Below, piece after piece: positions 9,401 through 17,578 of a stretch of 64,000 bases of DNA. Below the pieces are notes generated by a model. The model saw only the letters and a program-made list of their open reading frames with translations. It ran no database searches and was not told the DNA's origin. The position numbers and the translations under genes were made by a program. The first letter of the stretch is position 1; each line of letters opens with the position of its first letter. The stretch comes from Lachnospiraceae bacterium oral taxon 500. Lineage in GTDB: Bacteria > Bacillota > Clostridia > Lachnospirales > Vallitaleaceae. The stretch is taken from the NCBI GenBank assembly GCA_002999035.1, contig CP027241.1, positions 186,001-250,000 on the forward strand. Reading direction: 5' to 3'.

Positions 9401-11510
9401 GGGTCACAACACCGTCTTTTTCCATATAGGCTCTGATCCGGAAATAATTAACACCCGGAAAAGCCAGATCTTTAATACGTTTGTTCGGATCGGCCTGAGC
9501 GGTCACGGTATAGGTCCGGTTATCCTCATCATACACCGAGGTATGCGCCAGCGGCCATTTGCCGTCTTTATTTAAAATAATTTTTTCCATCCGGAACAAT
9601 TCATCAATCTTGTCATAGCCATTGGCATACTGCGGCCCGGCCTGACTGGGCGTGCCCTGCCAAGGATCACCCGCCAGGCTCGGATGAACGCTTAAATGAT
9701 AAGTGCCGTCGGCTGCTTTTGTCACCTTGTAGACCTGAAACATCTCATATTTATTGTCGGCGGTTTCGCCCGGCAAGGTGTTGACTGATAATTCATAATA
9801 AACGGCATCGTTATTCGGGTTATTATCCCGATTCGGGTCATCGGCCATCCGTTGAAAGACTTTTTCCAGTTCAACCTTATCAATCGCCTGCCAGACCAAG
9901 TCCAGCTGAATCTGGCTGGGGATGCTTTGATCGGCCGCATCCTGATCCGGCGGTGTGACATACAGGTTATCGACTGACACGATATGCGGCATTGCCGGGG
10001 GCACGTCCTTATCATTTTCCGCCTGATAATTTAAAAGCTGCGACCGAATATTGGTTGAAGAAAAACGGAACAATACCTGATAATGGTCGGTCGAGGAGCT
10101 ATCGTTAAACGGCACCGGAATATTAATCTTGGCCTGACCGCTGTCATTGTGCTGATAATGCCGCAGCCACAAATGATTGTTTTCATCCAGATTACCGACA
10201 TAGGTCTTATTATACAAAATCGTATATTCCAAATCCACATTATCGCCGACATCATAAGGCGTGATTTCCAGGTACGCTTCCTTTTTGTCGGCCCGCTTCA
10301 AAGTAAACTCCATATAGGTATAAGCAAACTCATTCTGCGGAGAAAAGGCCGGAAAGTCAACGATGCTTTCTTGGCCGACCGTTTTCTGGAAGTTCAGCTT
10401 GGTCTTATAGATTTTGGATTTTTCCAGATTCTTCCACTGTACGATTGTATTTTGCTGATTCAAATCAGACTTATCTTTAACAATATCAATCCGGTAGGTA
10501 TGCCGCGCCGGATCATAGGTATAGACCTCCGTTCCGGTATTGCCCGCCGGCAGAGAGGTAATCGTTTTTACGCCGTCCGGATCAAGCTTAAATTGAATAT
10601 CCATATTATCGGGGCCGGCCAAGTCCTTGAGGTCAAAGACCGCTGACAGGGTTCTCAGAATCGGCTTAGCCGCATCATAGTCAAACGCCCAGCTAACCGG
10701 CTCCAAAGCCTTGGGCTGCTCAAATTCCATCCGGATACCCGGCCGCGAACCGGCTTTTTCCGAGTTCGGCATACCCGGTACAACGATTGGAGTCGGTTCA
10801 TAGTTTTGTCCCGGATTGCCCGGATCTTTGGTTAAATGCGTCGGAATGGTAGTAAAATTGCGCAATGATTTTAAGGCATTGACCTGCTGCACCTCACCCA
10901 GCGGATTGGTCAGCTTAATCGGAAAAATTGTTCCGATCTGATATTTATCCAGATATAAATAAGCCTTACCGGAGTTAAAATCGCCGCGCAGCATTAAAAT
11001 CCGGTTATTGATGTTAAAAGCAATTCCCGGAAACTTGGCGCTGGCTCTTTTATCAATGACATAGTTTAATTTGCCGCCGATCAGGTGAGTCGCTTTGAAG
11101 GTTGCCAGCTCTGCTCCCCGGTAGCTTTTCCACACGGGAATATCGCCGCTGTAATCGGCGCTTAAAAAGGAAATATCCATCTGCGCTTCGGTCACATTGT
11201 TATGTACCGCCTGCGTTCCGCTCTCAATCATGAAATTGACTTCCAGATCATCCGGATTATTTATGATCTCCAATGTCCGCCGTTCTCCGGAATTCAAGAA
11301 ATACTCAAGTTCATACTTGTTGGGTTCGGACAGATTAATCTCAAACAGCAAATCATCTGTTCCGGACTTGTTTTCAATAATATTCAGATTAATATCCATC
11401 GTTGCCGTCTGCAGCCACGAAATCCATTTCTCCGCCGCCGCGGCCGGCACCGCCGGAAATAACGGTATTATTATACTCAGGCTTAGAACGCAAGCAATTA
11501 ATTTCTTCAT
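6480..11510 (-). CDS. Giant secreted fibronectin type III-like surface protein (1676 aa)
   Basis: The signal peptide is MKKLIACVLSLSIIIPLFPA followed by an Ala-rich cleavage region. Multiple FN3-like modules are recognisable at about 508-620, 735-900, 917-1085 and 1087-1210, with linking motifs such as ITGLDPNEVYYVRFVVEL and GLEPGKAYDIKVRLED. A more helical, charged region (about 1230-1500) carries repeated Lys/Glu and Asn. The C-terminus (about 1560-1676) looks like worn SLH repeats (PYYPVSREKAYYVLAQVYA and LSPKASFAMNELRNFLRKL). It is the first gene of the operon, behind a clear promoter and an excellent GAGGAG ribosome site. The architecture parallels the next gene, suggesting an ancient duplication. 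Likely a major cell-surface protein; exact role not recognised. Confidence 0.8.
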   Translation of the reverse strand: MKKLIACVLSLSIIIPLFPAVPAAAAEKWISWLQTATMDINLNIIENKSGTDDLLFEINLSEPNKYELEYFLNSGERRTLEIINNPDDLEVNFMIESGTQAVHNNVTEAQMDISFLSADYSGDIPVWKSYRGAELATFKATHLIGGKLNYVIDKRASAKFPGIAFNINNRILMLRGDFNSGKAYLYLDKYQIGTIFPIKLTNPLGEVQQVNALKSLRNFTTIPTHLTKDPGNPGQNYEPTPIVVPGMPNSEKAGSRPGIRMEFEQPKALEPVSWAFDYDAAKPILRTLSAVFDLKDLAGPDNMDIQFKLDPDGVKTITSLPAGNTGTEVYTYDPARHTYRIDIVKDKSDLNQQNTIVQWKNLEKSKIYKTKLNFQKTVGQESIVDFPAFSPQNEFAYTYMEFTLKRADKKEAYLEITPYDVGDNVDLEYTILYNKTYVGNLDENNHLWLRHYQHNDSGQAKINIPVPFNDSSSTDHYQVLFRFSSTNIRSQLLNYQAENDKDVPPAMPHIVSVDNLYVTPPDQDAADQSIPSQIQLDLVWQAIDKVELEKVFQRMADDPNRDNNPNNDAVYYELSVNTLPGETADNKYEMFQVYKVTKAADGTYHLSVHPSLAGDPWQGTPSQAGPQYANGYDKIDELFRMEKIILNKDGKWPLAHTSVYDEDNRTYTVTAQADPNKRIKDLAFPGVNYFRIRAYMEKDGVVTRSRVSMPYSFSMSMLIYDVPTANNLRYEPVYNVNRTIPEGVAIYWDWNKNKTDFKNFKDAMLDPLNKTADSITYVGYISQNRQKLMKITPEDKQNLLPLQSPETQGERKIVVTPEELEKFRAGEVFYFEAKDLNLNSLSGKIAGGEFLMQITGLDPNEVYYVRFVVELQVKNGDGTFETDSQGNKKPRTSVPSVILEMTVPKVNPEPGENEKLPLAPDKFKVDFIDEEKVQTYAEWEIPKTISPEEKNYGFELLNIEDQGLAEVLKENTIALEDLVNGSSLDPKTNALIQVQGIHNNNVQAYRVVNFTGEWELQVYNPSSKAWERAQQAEFSMEDRMIKVIDKRNSPNRVLYYYVRTVKYNNNQAVLSRSRWREATLTTPEMKRPINLIVDYSNEMDHNPKEERIIRFDVPLPEGVVLHENYLVQIFVRGEKDANFVETNKVQANGQILYGSTYLKTTSGAPANYQRLYYKVYGLEPGKAYDIKVRLEDHTKDQEKNPDGSYTYATSPFSDVVRTRTEFDQITHDKEEKYKEYIDYYVKRAEELKKNPYFDLTTDKKKNIFKYRGQYASGEMRNQTRAVYDLVRGEGETVAYYLPAEWIQAAPEFDTDLRLWIKEQEFILPAGFVTEDATAAIRDVIRRVKEYQGSVKDYAILVELTAGKYGAAIEGELPLEPMVNISLSVVRETKTETYLDNMLQAAVDNAISKNKATLIEELEKELKYGIQDSKLNDIVNKVMVQVQKDFSVFGQFQYLSAVSSSKDYITALNREMKVSLKPTVKTEYQVFFRETSAWQPLERVSDGSVRSGKTGSFAAVPDTVRQNLADISTDAEISIIRKNGLTKVFTTYELSQDGGISGEQLIRTAARLLGAGDSNDTAAFLRSQGITVPAYDPYYPVSREKAYYVLAQVYAKRNSKPLANVRITDFYGIEDQNEIDAKFRKDLLAAYHLKLLTLRNGKLSPKASFAMNELRNFLRKL

Positions 11511-11561
11511 AGTTTACTCCTCAACTTTTCCAGATTCTCCAGCACTACACTATCTTATATT

Positions 11562-11590
11562 ATTATCGGCTATCCTGATGAAAAAATCAA
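11562..11590 (-). promoter_or_regulatory. Sigma-A promoter of the giant surface-protein operon
   Basis: Minus-strand -35 TTGATT (11585-11590), 17-bp spacer, -10 GATAAT (11562-11567), about 50 nt upstream of the ATG at 11510. The spacing is ideal and no other gene intervenes. Confidence 0.75.
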
Positions 11591-11690
11591 TTGTTTTTTA
11601 AGGAATTTTAGCGTGTTATAAAGTTGTAATAAAAGAGGAACTGCCGCTATTTTTTCTTTATTTGTTATTTGAACTCCAATATTTAAAAAG

Positions 11691-11733
11691 CCTGCGGAAG
11701 ATTTCTTAATCTAAAATCTTCCGCAGGTTTTTT
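11691..11733 (-). terminator. Strong terminator after the 356-aa secreted protein gene
   Basis: CCTGCGGAAGATTT (11691-11704) pairs perfectly with AAATCTTCCGCAGG (11714-11727), a 14-bp stem with a 9-nt loop. A T-run follows on both strands (CTTTTTAA on minus, GTTTTTTA on plus), so it can work in both directions. It separates the 356-aa gene from the surface-protein operon promoter. Confidence 0.9.
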
Positions 11734-11739
11734 ATATTC

Positions 11740-12810
11740 TCAGATTAACAGTCTTTCTTCCATTTTGATAATCATTCCATTTTTAATGGTAAATACATAC
11801 GGCCGGAGAAACAGTTCCTCATCCGTTTCCGCCGCTTTTAAAAAGTCAGCATAATTTTTAAAAGTATACTCTCGCTCGTTTTCCACCTGCATATATTTTT
11901 GACTGGTATCAAATATGGTAATCTGTGCCGATGATGAAACCTTTAAAATCATAGTTTCCCCCAGCCGCTCAAAGTATTGACCGCCGGGATAATCTTTCGG
12001 TGAAAGTCCCAGCCGATCCAATTCTTTCTTTTCTTCCTCGTGAAAGCAAACCAAATGAATCGCTTTTTCAATTTTTATTTGACCCTTTTCCAGTTCTAAA
12101 ATCATGCCGGTCTGCTTCGTAGTTTTGGCAAAAAAAGCATTATTCTGTGCCCAATCTCTCGCGGCAAGCCGGTCATAATTAACATTAGCCCGAATAACAT
12201 CGGCCGTCTTTATCTTCTGCAAAACCATATTATAACCTGAATTAAACATTTCCATCTTCTTATCTTCCGGTGTGTTTGTACTATCCGCCCGGTAGAGAAT
12301 CGGAGCACTTGCGTCTACTCTGCAATAATAAGCAGACAACTTGCTTAATTCTTTCGGATTTAAATCTTCCTTTTTAATTGCATACTTAAACGTCGACCGG
12401 TCTGTTACTAAGTAGCACTCCTCTATAATTTCCTCCGCCCGCTTTTCCATTTGACGCTGCGCTTCCAAACGGTCAGTAATCCCCAATCCGCCATTCTCCA
12501 TCGCCATTTCCATGCCTTTAAAATAGGGAAGTTCTTTAGGATGGCAAGTCAACGTCATATCTACCGATACGTCAATGCCCAAATATGGCACACCGTCCAC
12601 TTCAAACTCAAAAGTACTTGTTTCAAAATTCTCTAACCGGTAAAAACTTTGATATCCATCTAAGATTTGCCGTATAATCGGCTCAAACTCAAACGTTTCA
12701 TTCCTCTTTGCCCCGGAAACATCAGTGCCCTCTTCTATCTGGCCAATAGAACAAACTATAAAGACACAGACAAACAGTAGTCTACCCATTTTTTTCAATA
12801 ATACTTTCAT
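11740..12810 (-). CDS. Secreted protein of unknown function (356 aa)
   Basis: The N-terminus is a likely export signal (MKVLLKKMGRLLFVCVFIVCSIG); a lipobox is not canonical because Val precedes each Cys. The mature part is mixed alpha/beta, charged, with no repeats or membrane segments and no catalytic motif I recognise. A central stretch with several Tyr/Asp residues (YCRVDASAPILYRADS) and a C-terminal block ending VFTIKNGMIIKMEERLLI suggest an immunity- or regulator-like extracytoplasmic domain, but this is only a guess. The gene is monocistronic, with its own promoter (12924-12952), an AGGAGGTG ribosome site and a strong terminator. Function unknown. Confidence 0.75.
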   Translation of the reverse strand: MKVLLKKMGRLLFVCVFIVCSIGQIEEGTDVSGAKRNETFEFEPIIRQILDGYQSFYRLENFETSTFEFEVDGVPYLGIDVSVDMTLTCHPKELPYFKGMEMAMENGGLGITDRLEAQRQMEKRAEEIIEECYLVTDRSTFKYAIKKEDLNPKELSKLSAYYCRVDASAPILYRADSTNTPEDKKMEMFNSGYNMVLQKIKTADVIRANVNYDRLAARDWAQNNAFFAKTTKQTGMILELEKGQIKIEKAIHLVCFHEEEKKELDRLGLSPKDYPGGQYFERLGETMILKVSSSAQITIFDTSQKYMQVENEREYTFKNYADFLKAAETDEELFLRPYVFTIKNGMIIKMEERLLI

Positions 12811-12923
12811 AGTACACCTCCTGTTTCTCGGATCAATAAATTTTAAACTTCCCTTTCCTGATTTGACATGTTTTTTTGTTTGCTATCTCTTCCTTTCTTT
12901 GACTGTAACCTGATTTCATTATA

Positions 12924-12952
12924 ACTATATCACTATCATCTTATTGTGTAAA
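12924..12952 (-). promoter_or_regulatory. Sigma-A promoter of the 356-aa secreted protein gene
   Basis: Minus-strand -35 TTTACA (12947-12952), 17-bp spacer, -10 TATAGT (12924-12929), followed at once by a second TATAAT-like hexamer. It lies about 115 nt upstream of the ATG at 12810. Confidence 0.65.
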
Positions 12953-13027
12953 TTATTTTTTTATATATTTTCCCTTTTTCTTCTTTCAGAAGCTTTGTTC
13001 CTATGCTCTGCTTTATCCTTTCTCCGC

Positions 13028-14401
13028 TTACGCCTGCTCCTTTGTCCAAAAAATCTCCACTGTCAGTATACTTTGAGCCGGTAATATCAGCCTTACTTCT
13101 CTCTCATTTTTGTCGATGGAATACGGCTGCATATCCTTCCCCTCGGAAGTAATCACCGCCGCTGCCTGAACAATGTCCTGCCCGCTCTCTATGCAGCAGC
13201 TTTTCTCTGCCGCCGTTTCGTTCAACAGCACGCAAACCGCCTTATTTTCCACAGGGTCATAGGCTATTATGCCGTTTTCCGGCAAGTGCTCCGGCAGCAG
13301 CATACCCGGACGAATAAAGCGTGTAAATTGACCAAATACATAAAAACTCTTGGTAATATGATATTCCTCTTTTTCATCATAACCGGCCTGAATAAAACCA
13401 TAGTTGTGATTTAGATTTTTATTCTCCACTGCCTGCCAGTAAACCCATGCTTCCGGCCGCAAATATGCAAAATCCGCCATAATCGCCTTGGCAATCCGCA
13501 GCCCGCTGGCCATTGCCGCCGGCTCTTGTGCTCCCTCTTGCGCCAGACAAACTTCCGACATCCACAGCGGTTTTTTTTCTTTTTGCGCCAAACGGCACAG
13601 CGCCTTTCTGGCTCTGTCATCCGCCAAATAAGTATGCGTGCTGATTCTCCCCAAAGCCGCCCGCGCCGCTTCTGACAAATCATTGTACATACTAATGCTC
13701 TCAAATACGCTCCAGCCCTCCGGCCCGCTTAAAGTTAAGGGATACAGGCCCCCTTCCTTTATTTTTTGCTGCATCAGGCACAGCAGCCGCTCCTGCTGCG
13801 CTACGCTGTAATGACAGCCCTCCTGATCATTATCGCTTTGCCACCACATCGAGGACGGCTCATTAAATAAAGACAGACTATGAAAGCGAATCTGATATGC
13901 CGCCGCAAACTGGTTTAAAAGTTCCGCCACATACTCGGCAAATGCCGCCTCCTGCTCCGGCAGGAGATTATTTTGCCCATAATCCGCTCCGGCCGTTGAC
14001 GGACAAGCCAAAAGCCACAGCGGCGGCGAATTAAAAAACGCCTCTGTTTGATTAGCGCCTCTCTTTATTGCCTCCTGCAAAATCCAGCGCTGCCCGCCAT
14101 CCCTGTCCATATCCCACTTGGCCGGGCCTTGGCCGTAACATTCTATATTCGCACCGACTCGAAAATTAGCCGGCTCTTTCCCCGGTTCGCCCGCCCCAAA
14201 ATTATAGCGGACAATAGTAAGCCCCAAACCCTTTGGCAGCGAAAAAATCAAATCGCAAATCGCTTGCTTTTTATCCTCATCCCGCCACCGACCAATTACA
14301 TTGGCCCACCATGCCAGACTTGTACCCCAGCCGGCAAACTTACGGCCGGATGCTGTCTTTATCATTTCTTCGGTTAAAACTATTTTTTCCAATTCCCTCA
14401 C
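13028..14401 (-). CDS. GH30-type endo-beta-1,6-galactanase-like glycoside hydrolase
   Basis: About 457 residues with no signal peptide, so probably cytoplasmic. The N-terminal FAGWGTSLAWWANVIG motif is typical of GH30 subfamily 5 (endo-beta-1,6-galactanases). The clan GH-A catalytic pair is present: acid/base Glu181 in SLFNEPSSMWW and nucleophile Glu283 in WMSEVC. A small beta-domain (about 370-457) follows the barrel, as in other GH30 enzymes. It is the last gene of the galactan locus, 4 bp after an ABC permease, fitting hydrolysis of imported beta-1,6-galacto-oligosaccharides. The start is uncertain: GTG at 14401, or TTG at 14392, which sits better behind an AGGTGAGG ribosome site. Family placement is firm; exact specificity is inferred. 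Confidence 0.85.
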   Translation of the reverse strand: MRELEKIVLTEEMIKTASGRKFAGWGTSLAWWANVIGRWRDEDKKQAICDLIFSLPKGLGLTIVRYNFGAGEPGKEPANFRVGANIECYGQGPAKWDMDRDGGQRWILQEAIKRGANQTEAFFNSPPLWLLACPSTAGADYGQNNLLPEQEAAFAEYVAELLNQFAAAYQIRFHSLSLFNEPSSMWWQSDNDQEGCHYSVAQQERLLCLMQQKIKEGGLYPLTLSGPEGWSVFESISMYNDLSEAARAALGRISTHTYLADDRARKALCRLAQKEKKPLWMSEVCLAQEGAQEPAAMASGLRIAKAIMADFAYLRPEAWVYWQAVENKNLNHNYGFIQAGYDEKEEYHITKSFYVFGQFTRFIRPGMLLPEHLPENGIIAYDPVENKAVCVLLNETAAEKSCCIESGQDIVQAAAVITSEGKDMQPYSIDKNEREVRLILPAQSILTVEIFWTKEQA

Positions 14402-14405
14402 CTCG

Positions 14406-15257
14406 CTACTTACTTACATCGCTGCTGATTCCAACATTCAACTCAAAGATTCGCCGCTGATTCAATATAAAAATAATTATCATCGGCAAAGTCAGCAGCA
14501 GAGAAGATACCATAACAATATTCCACTCCGGCGTAGCGCCGACAGAGGAAGTCGCACTTAATATCTGCACTCCCAGCGCCAATGGCATTTTTGCCTTATC
14601 CTCAATATAAATCAGCGGTTCCATAAACGCACCCCAATTATAATTAAAGGTAAATATGGCAATCACTGCCAGCACCGGTTTAATCAAGGGCAATATCATT
14701 TTAAAGTAAATTCCGATATAGCCTAAGCCGTCAATCTTGGCCGCATCGTCTAACGACTGCGGAATCGTCATAATAATCTGCCGACATAAGAAAATATTAT
14801 ATGCTCCGCCGGCAAAATTAGGAACGATAATCGGCAGTAAGGTATTGACCCACTTTAGTTTGGTAAAAATAATAAACTGCGGAATCAGCGTAATTTGCTG
14901 CGGAATCATCATCGTTGCCAGCAAAATCATAAACAAAACATTTTTGTACTTATAATTCAGCCGGGCAAAGCCAAACGCCACAAACGAACTGGCCATAACC
15001 TGACCAATCATACAAAACACCACCAGCACAACACTGTTCATAAACCAGCGGAGAATTCTCTCATCCGTAAAAACACGAATATAGTTTTGAAAATGCAACT
15101 CCTGCGGCAAAACCGTAAACAACATCTTCGCATTGGTCTGCGGCGATATCAAAGAGATAGAGATCATATAGACAAAGGGCATCAGCATTAAAATTCCGAT
15201 TAGTGTCAAAATCAAGTAAAGCCTTATCTTTTCCCCATTTCTCAGCTTTCTTCTCAT
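14406..15257 (-). CDS. Carbohydrate ABC transporter permease, MalG/UgpE type (importer 2)
   Basis: A 283-residue inner permease with six predicted membrane helices and the family EAA loop, here DDAAKIDGLGYIGIYFKMILPLIKP at about 187-211, which docks the ATPase. Its ATG overlaps the stop of the preceding permease (ATGA), so the pair is translationally coupled. With the 15254-16162 permease and the binding protein at 16229 it forms a CUT1-type importer for oligosaccharides. No ATPase gene is encoded in the locus, so a shared MsmX-type ATPase elsewhere is expected. Confidence 0.92.
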   Translation of the reverse strand: MRRKLRNGEKIRLYLILTLIGILMLMPFVYMISISLISPQTNAKMLFTVLPQELHFQNYIRVFTDERILRWFMNSVVLVVFCMIGQVMASSFVAFGFARLNYKYKNVLFMILLATMMIPQQITLIPQFIIFTKLKWVNTLLPIIVPNFAGGAYNIFLCRQIIMTIPQSLDDAAKIDGLGYIGIYFKMILPLIKPVLAVIAIFTFNYNWGAFMEPLIYIEDKAKMPLALGVQILSATSSVGATPEWNIVMVSSLLLTLPMIIIFILNQRRIFELNVGISSDVSK

Positions 15258-16162
15258 TTTCTCACCTCACCCTCATAAAATACCCACAGGCTGGATGACT
15301 TCAGCACCGCCAGAGTAAATGCCAGAATAATTACAAACAGCACCCACGACAGCGCCGACGCATAACCCATACGATAATACTTAAACGCATTGTCATAAAG
15401 ATACGGCACAATCATTTTGCTGGCGTTGTTCGGCCCTCCTTTCGTCAAAATATAAACCTGCGAAAAGGTCTGCAAACCACCAATAATTCCCATAATCAAA
15501 TTAAAAAAGATAATCGGACTCAGCATTGGTATCGTAATGCTGCAAAATTGCCGCCAGCGGCTTGCTCCGTCCAATGCCGCCGATTCATATAATTCTTTGG
15601 AAATGCTCTGCATTCCCGAAAGCAGCAAAATCATGCTGCCGCCAACCGCCCACAGCGCCAACATAACGAAAGACATTTTAACATACTTTTCATCTAAGAG
15701 CCACGCCGGTCCTTTCAGCCCCAAAAAAGCCAAGGCCTGATTGATTATGCCCTTGGGTGCTAAAATCCATAAGAATATCAGCGAACTTGCTACCACCGGT
15801 ACGACCGACGGCAAATAAAAAATCGTCCGAAACCAGCGAATACCACGAACCGGTTTGTTTAAAAGATATGCCACCAACAGAGAAACCACCGTCGTCAGCG
15901 GCACCATAATAAGCACATAGTAAAAAGTATTGTATAACACTTTCCAAAAAAGTTTATCTTCTGAAAATAAATAAATATAATTCTCCAAGCCTATAAAATT
16001 GGGCTTTGTCAGCATATTCCAGTCCGTAAAACTGATATAGACAGACGCTGCCAGCGGCCCTAAAGTAAATATCAGAAAGCCCAAAATCCAAGGGGCGGTA
16101 AATAAAAAGAACAAGTGTCTTTCTATTTTTTGTCTTTTGCTGCTTCTTTGCCCTGCTGCCAT
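15254..16162 (-). CDS. Carbohydrate ABC transporter permease, MalF/UgpA type (importer 2)
   Basis: About 302 residues with six membrane helices; the EAA loop reads ELYESAALDGASRWRQFCSI, the MalF-type version. The start is set at ATG 16162 because a GAGGAGG site lies 5 nt upstream; a TTG ten codons further up has no such site and lies inside a stem-loop. The gene is the first of the coupled permease pair and follows a strong hairpin after the binding-protein gene, as in many sugar importers where the binding protein is made in excess. Confidence 0.92.
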   Translation of the reverse strand: MAAGQRSSKRQKIERHLFFLFTAPWILGFLIFTLGPLAASVYISFTDWNMLTKPNFIGLENYIYLFSEDKLFWKVLYNTFYYVLIMVPLTTVVSLLVAYLLNKPVRGIRWFRTIFYLPSVVPVVASSLIFLWILAPKGIINQALAFLGLKGPAWLLDEKYVKMSFVMLALWAVGGSMILLLSGMQSISKELYESAALDGASRWRQFCSITIPMLSPIIFFNLIMGIIGGLQTFSQVYILTKGGPNNASKMIVPYLYDNAFKYYRMGYASALSWVLFVIILAFTLAVLKSSSLWVFYEGEVRK

Positions 16163-16178
16163 TACTGCCTCCTCTTTT

Positions 16179-16213
16179 CTATGCGGCTCCAAAACTCTGC
16201 TGGAGCCGCATAG
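16179..16213 (-). other. Intercistronic stem-loop between binding-protein and permease genes (importer 2)
   Basis: CTATGCGGCTCC (16179-16190) and GGAGCCGCATAG (16202-16213) form a perfect 12-bp stem with an 11-nt loop. No U-tract follows on the minus strand. Its position suggests an mRNA-stabilising or attenuating element that raises binding-protein expression over permeases. Confidence 0.75.
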
Positions 16214-16228
16214 CCTATAAACTTGCGC

Positions 16229-17563
16229 TTATTTATAGCGTTTCATCATTTCTTCTAAATCCGCCTGAATGTTTTCGGCTACTTCTGCCGCTTCTTTTTG
16301 TCCGTTAAACAATTCACTCAAATGATTCCCGCATATTTCCGTCATTTCATTCCAATAAGGCCCTAACGGCAAATCCATAATTTGGTCGGCTGATTCCGAA
16401 AAAACATTCATGTCAATTGCCCGACTGGCAAACTGCGCACTTAAAAACTTTTCACTGCTTAACAATTCAATGTTTACCGGCGCGTCCTGTTTCATTTCTA
16501 CGATTGGCATTTGCCCTTCCACGCTCGTCAGAAAATCAATCACCTGATAAGCGACTTCCGGGTATTTGCAGTTTTGGGAAATCGCCAGCCCCGAACCAAA
16601 GGCTGTCGTGCCGCTTTCCTTTTGATGCCACAGCGGGGCGATATCATAGTTCAAATCCGGCACATTATTTAATGAACCAATATTCCAAAAGCCGGTAATT
16701 TCAAAAGCAACCTTACCCTGAGCAAATAAAGGATCCGGGCCGGGATTGCCCATATCGGCATATTCCTGCGGTGAGGGTGCCACTTTGTGCTTAAAGACCA
16801 AATCATTATAAAATTGAAGTGCTTCTACGGTTTCCGGCGAATTAAATACTACTTTGCCGTCCTTGTCCAAAATCCGGCCGCCATTTTGATAAATAAAACT
16901 CAGCCACCACGGCCACCAATCACCGGCAGCAAAGCCGTATGTTTCCACCTCTTCCCCATTTCGGACAGTCAGCTTCTGCGCCGCCGCCAACATATCTTTC
17001 CAAGTCCAGTCTTTGGTAGGATAGCTTACTCCCGCTTTATCAAACAAATCCTTGTTGTAGTACACAATCATTGCGCCGCCGCGATCCGGCAAAGCATACA
17101 AATTATCTTTATAAACATAGGTTTGATGCGCCGTACCAAAGCGTTTCCCCAAATCCAGTCCATTTTTGCTCACCAAATCATCCAACGCCATGATTTGACC
17201 CAAGGCCGAATAAGAATGAACATCCTCTGACAGCTGCAAAATATCAGGCGCTTCGCCGGAAACAAACATTGTTTTTACCTTAGTGGCGTATTCCGACGGA
17301 ATATAAAGCAGCTCCACCTCAATATTTTCATATTTCTTTTGCACCAAATCCAAACGCTGACGATATACCGCCTCATCATTGTCGCTCCCGAAAATCGTCA
17401 TTTTCAGTTTAATCTTTTCGGCCGCGCCCGTCTCTTTGTTTCCTTTCTCGCTCGTCTGCTGCGTCTGTCCCGTTTCTGCCGGTTTTTCCGTCTTTTCCCC
17501 ACAGCCCCCAAGCAGCGTAATCAACATAACAACTGCCAAACAACTCGCTAATAATTTCTTCAT
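16229..17563 (-). CDS. Extracellular sugar-binding lipoprotein (importer 2)
   Basis: A 444-residue family-1 solute-binding protein. The signal peptide ends in a clear lipobox (LLGGCGEK), so Cys is lipidated and the protein is held on the outer face of the membrane. After a Thr/Glu-rich linker comes the usual two-lobed fold, with landmarks such as IEVELLYIPSEYATKVKTMF, YALPDRGGAMIVYYNKDLF and KVAFEITGFWN. It starts 15 bp after lacI with an AGGAGG site and is followed by a strong stem-loop and two permeases. The predicted ligand is a beta-galacto-oligosaccharide, from the neighbouring GH30 and GH35 enzymes. Confidence 0.92.
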   Translation of the reverse strand: MKKLLASCLAVVMLITLLGGCGEKTEKPAETGQTQQTSEKGNKETGAAEKIKLKMTIFGSDNDEAVYRQRLDLVQKKYENIEVELLYIPSEYATKVKTMFVSGEAPDILQLSEDVHSYSALGQIMALDDLVSKNGLDLGKRFGTAHQTYVYKDNLYALPDRGGAMIVYYNKDLFDKAGVSYPTKDWTWKDMLAAAQKLTVRNGEEVETYGFAAGDWWPWWLSFIYQNGGRILDKDGKVVFNSPETVEALQFYNDLVFKHKVAPSPQEYADMGNPGPDPLFAQGKVAFEITGFWNIGSLNNVPDLNYDIAPLWHQKESGTTAFGSGLAISQNCKYPEVAYQVIDFLTSVEGQMPIVEMKQDAPVNIELLSSEKFLSAQFASRAIDMNVFSESADQIMDLPLGPYWNEMTEICGNHLSELFNGQKEAAEVAENIQADLEEMMKRYK

Positions 17564-17578
17564 TCTTATTCCTCCTTT

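Noticed and set aside
9102-10646. Plus-strand frames of 157 and 187 codons inside the 1676-aa gene
   Set aside because: Composition (many Ile, Arg, His) is typical of antisense translation of a coding strand; no homology-like motifs.
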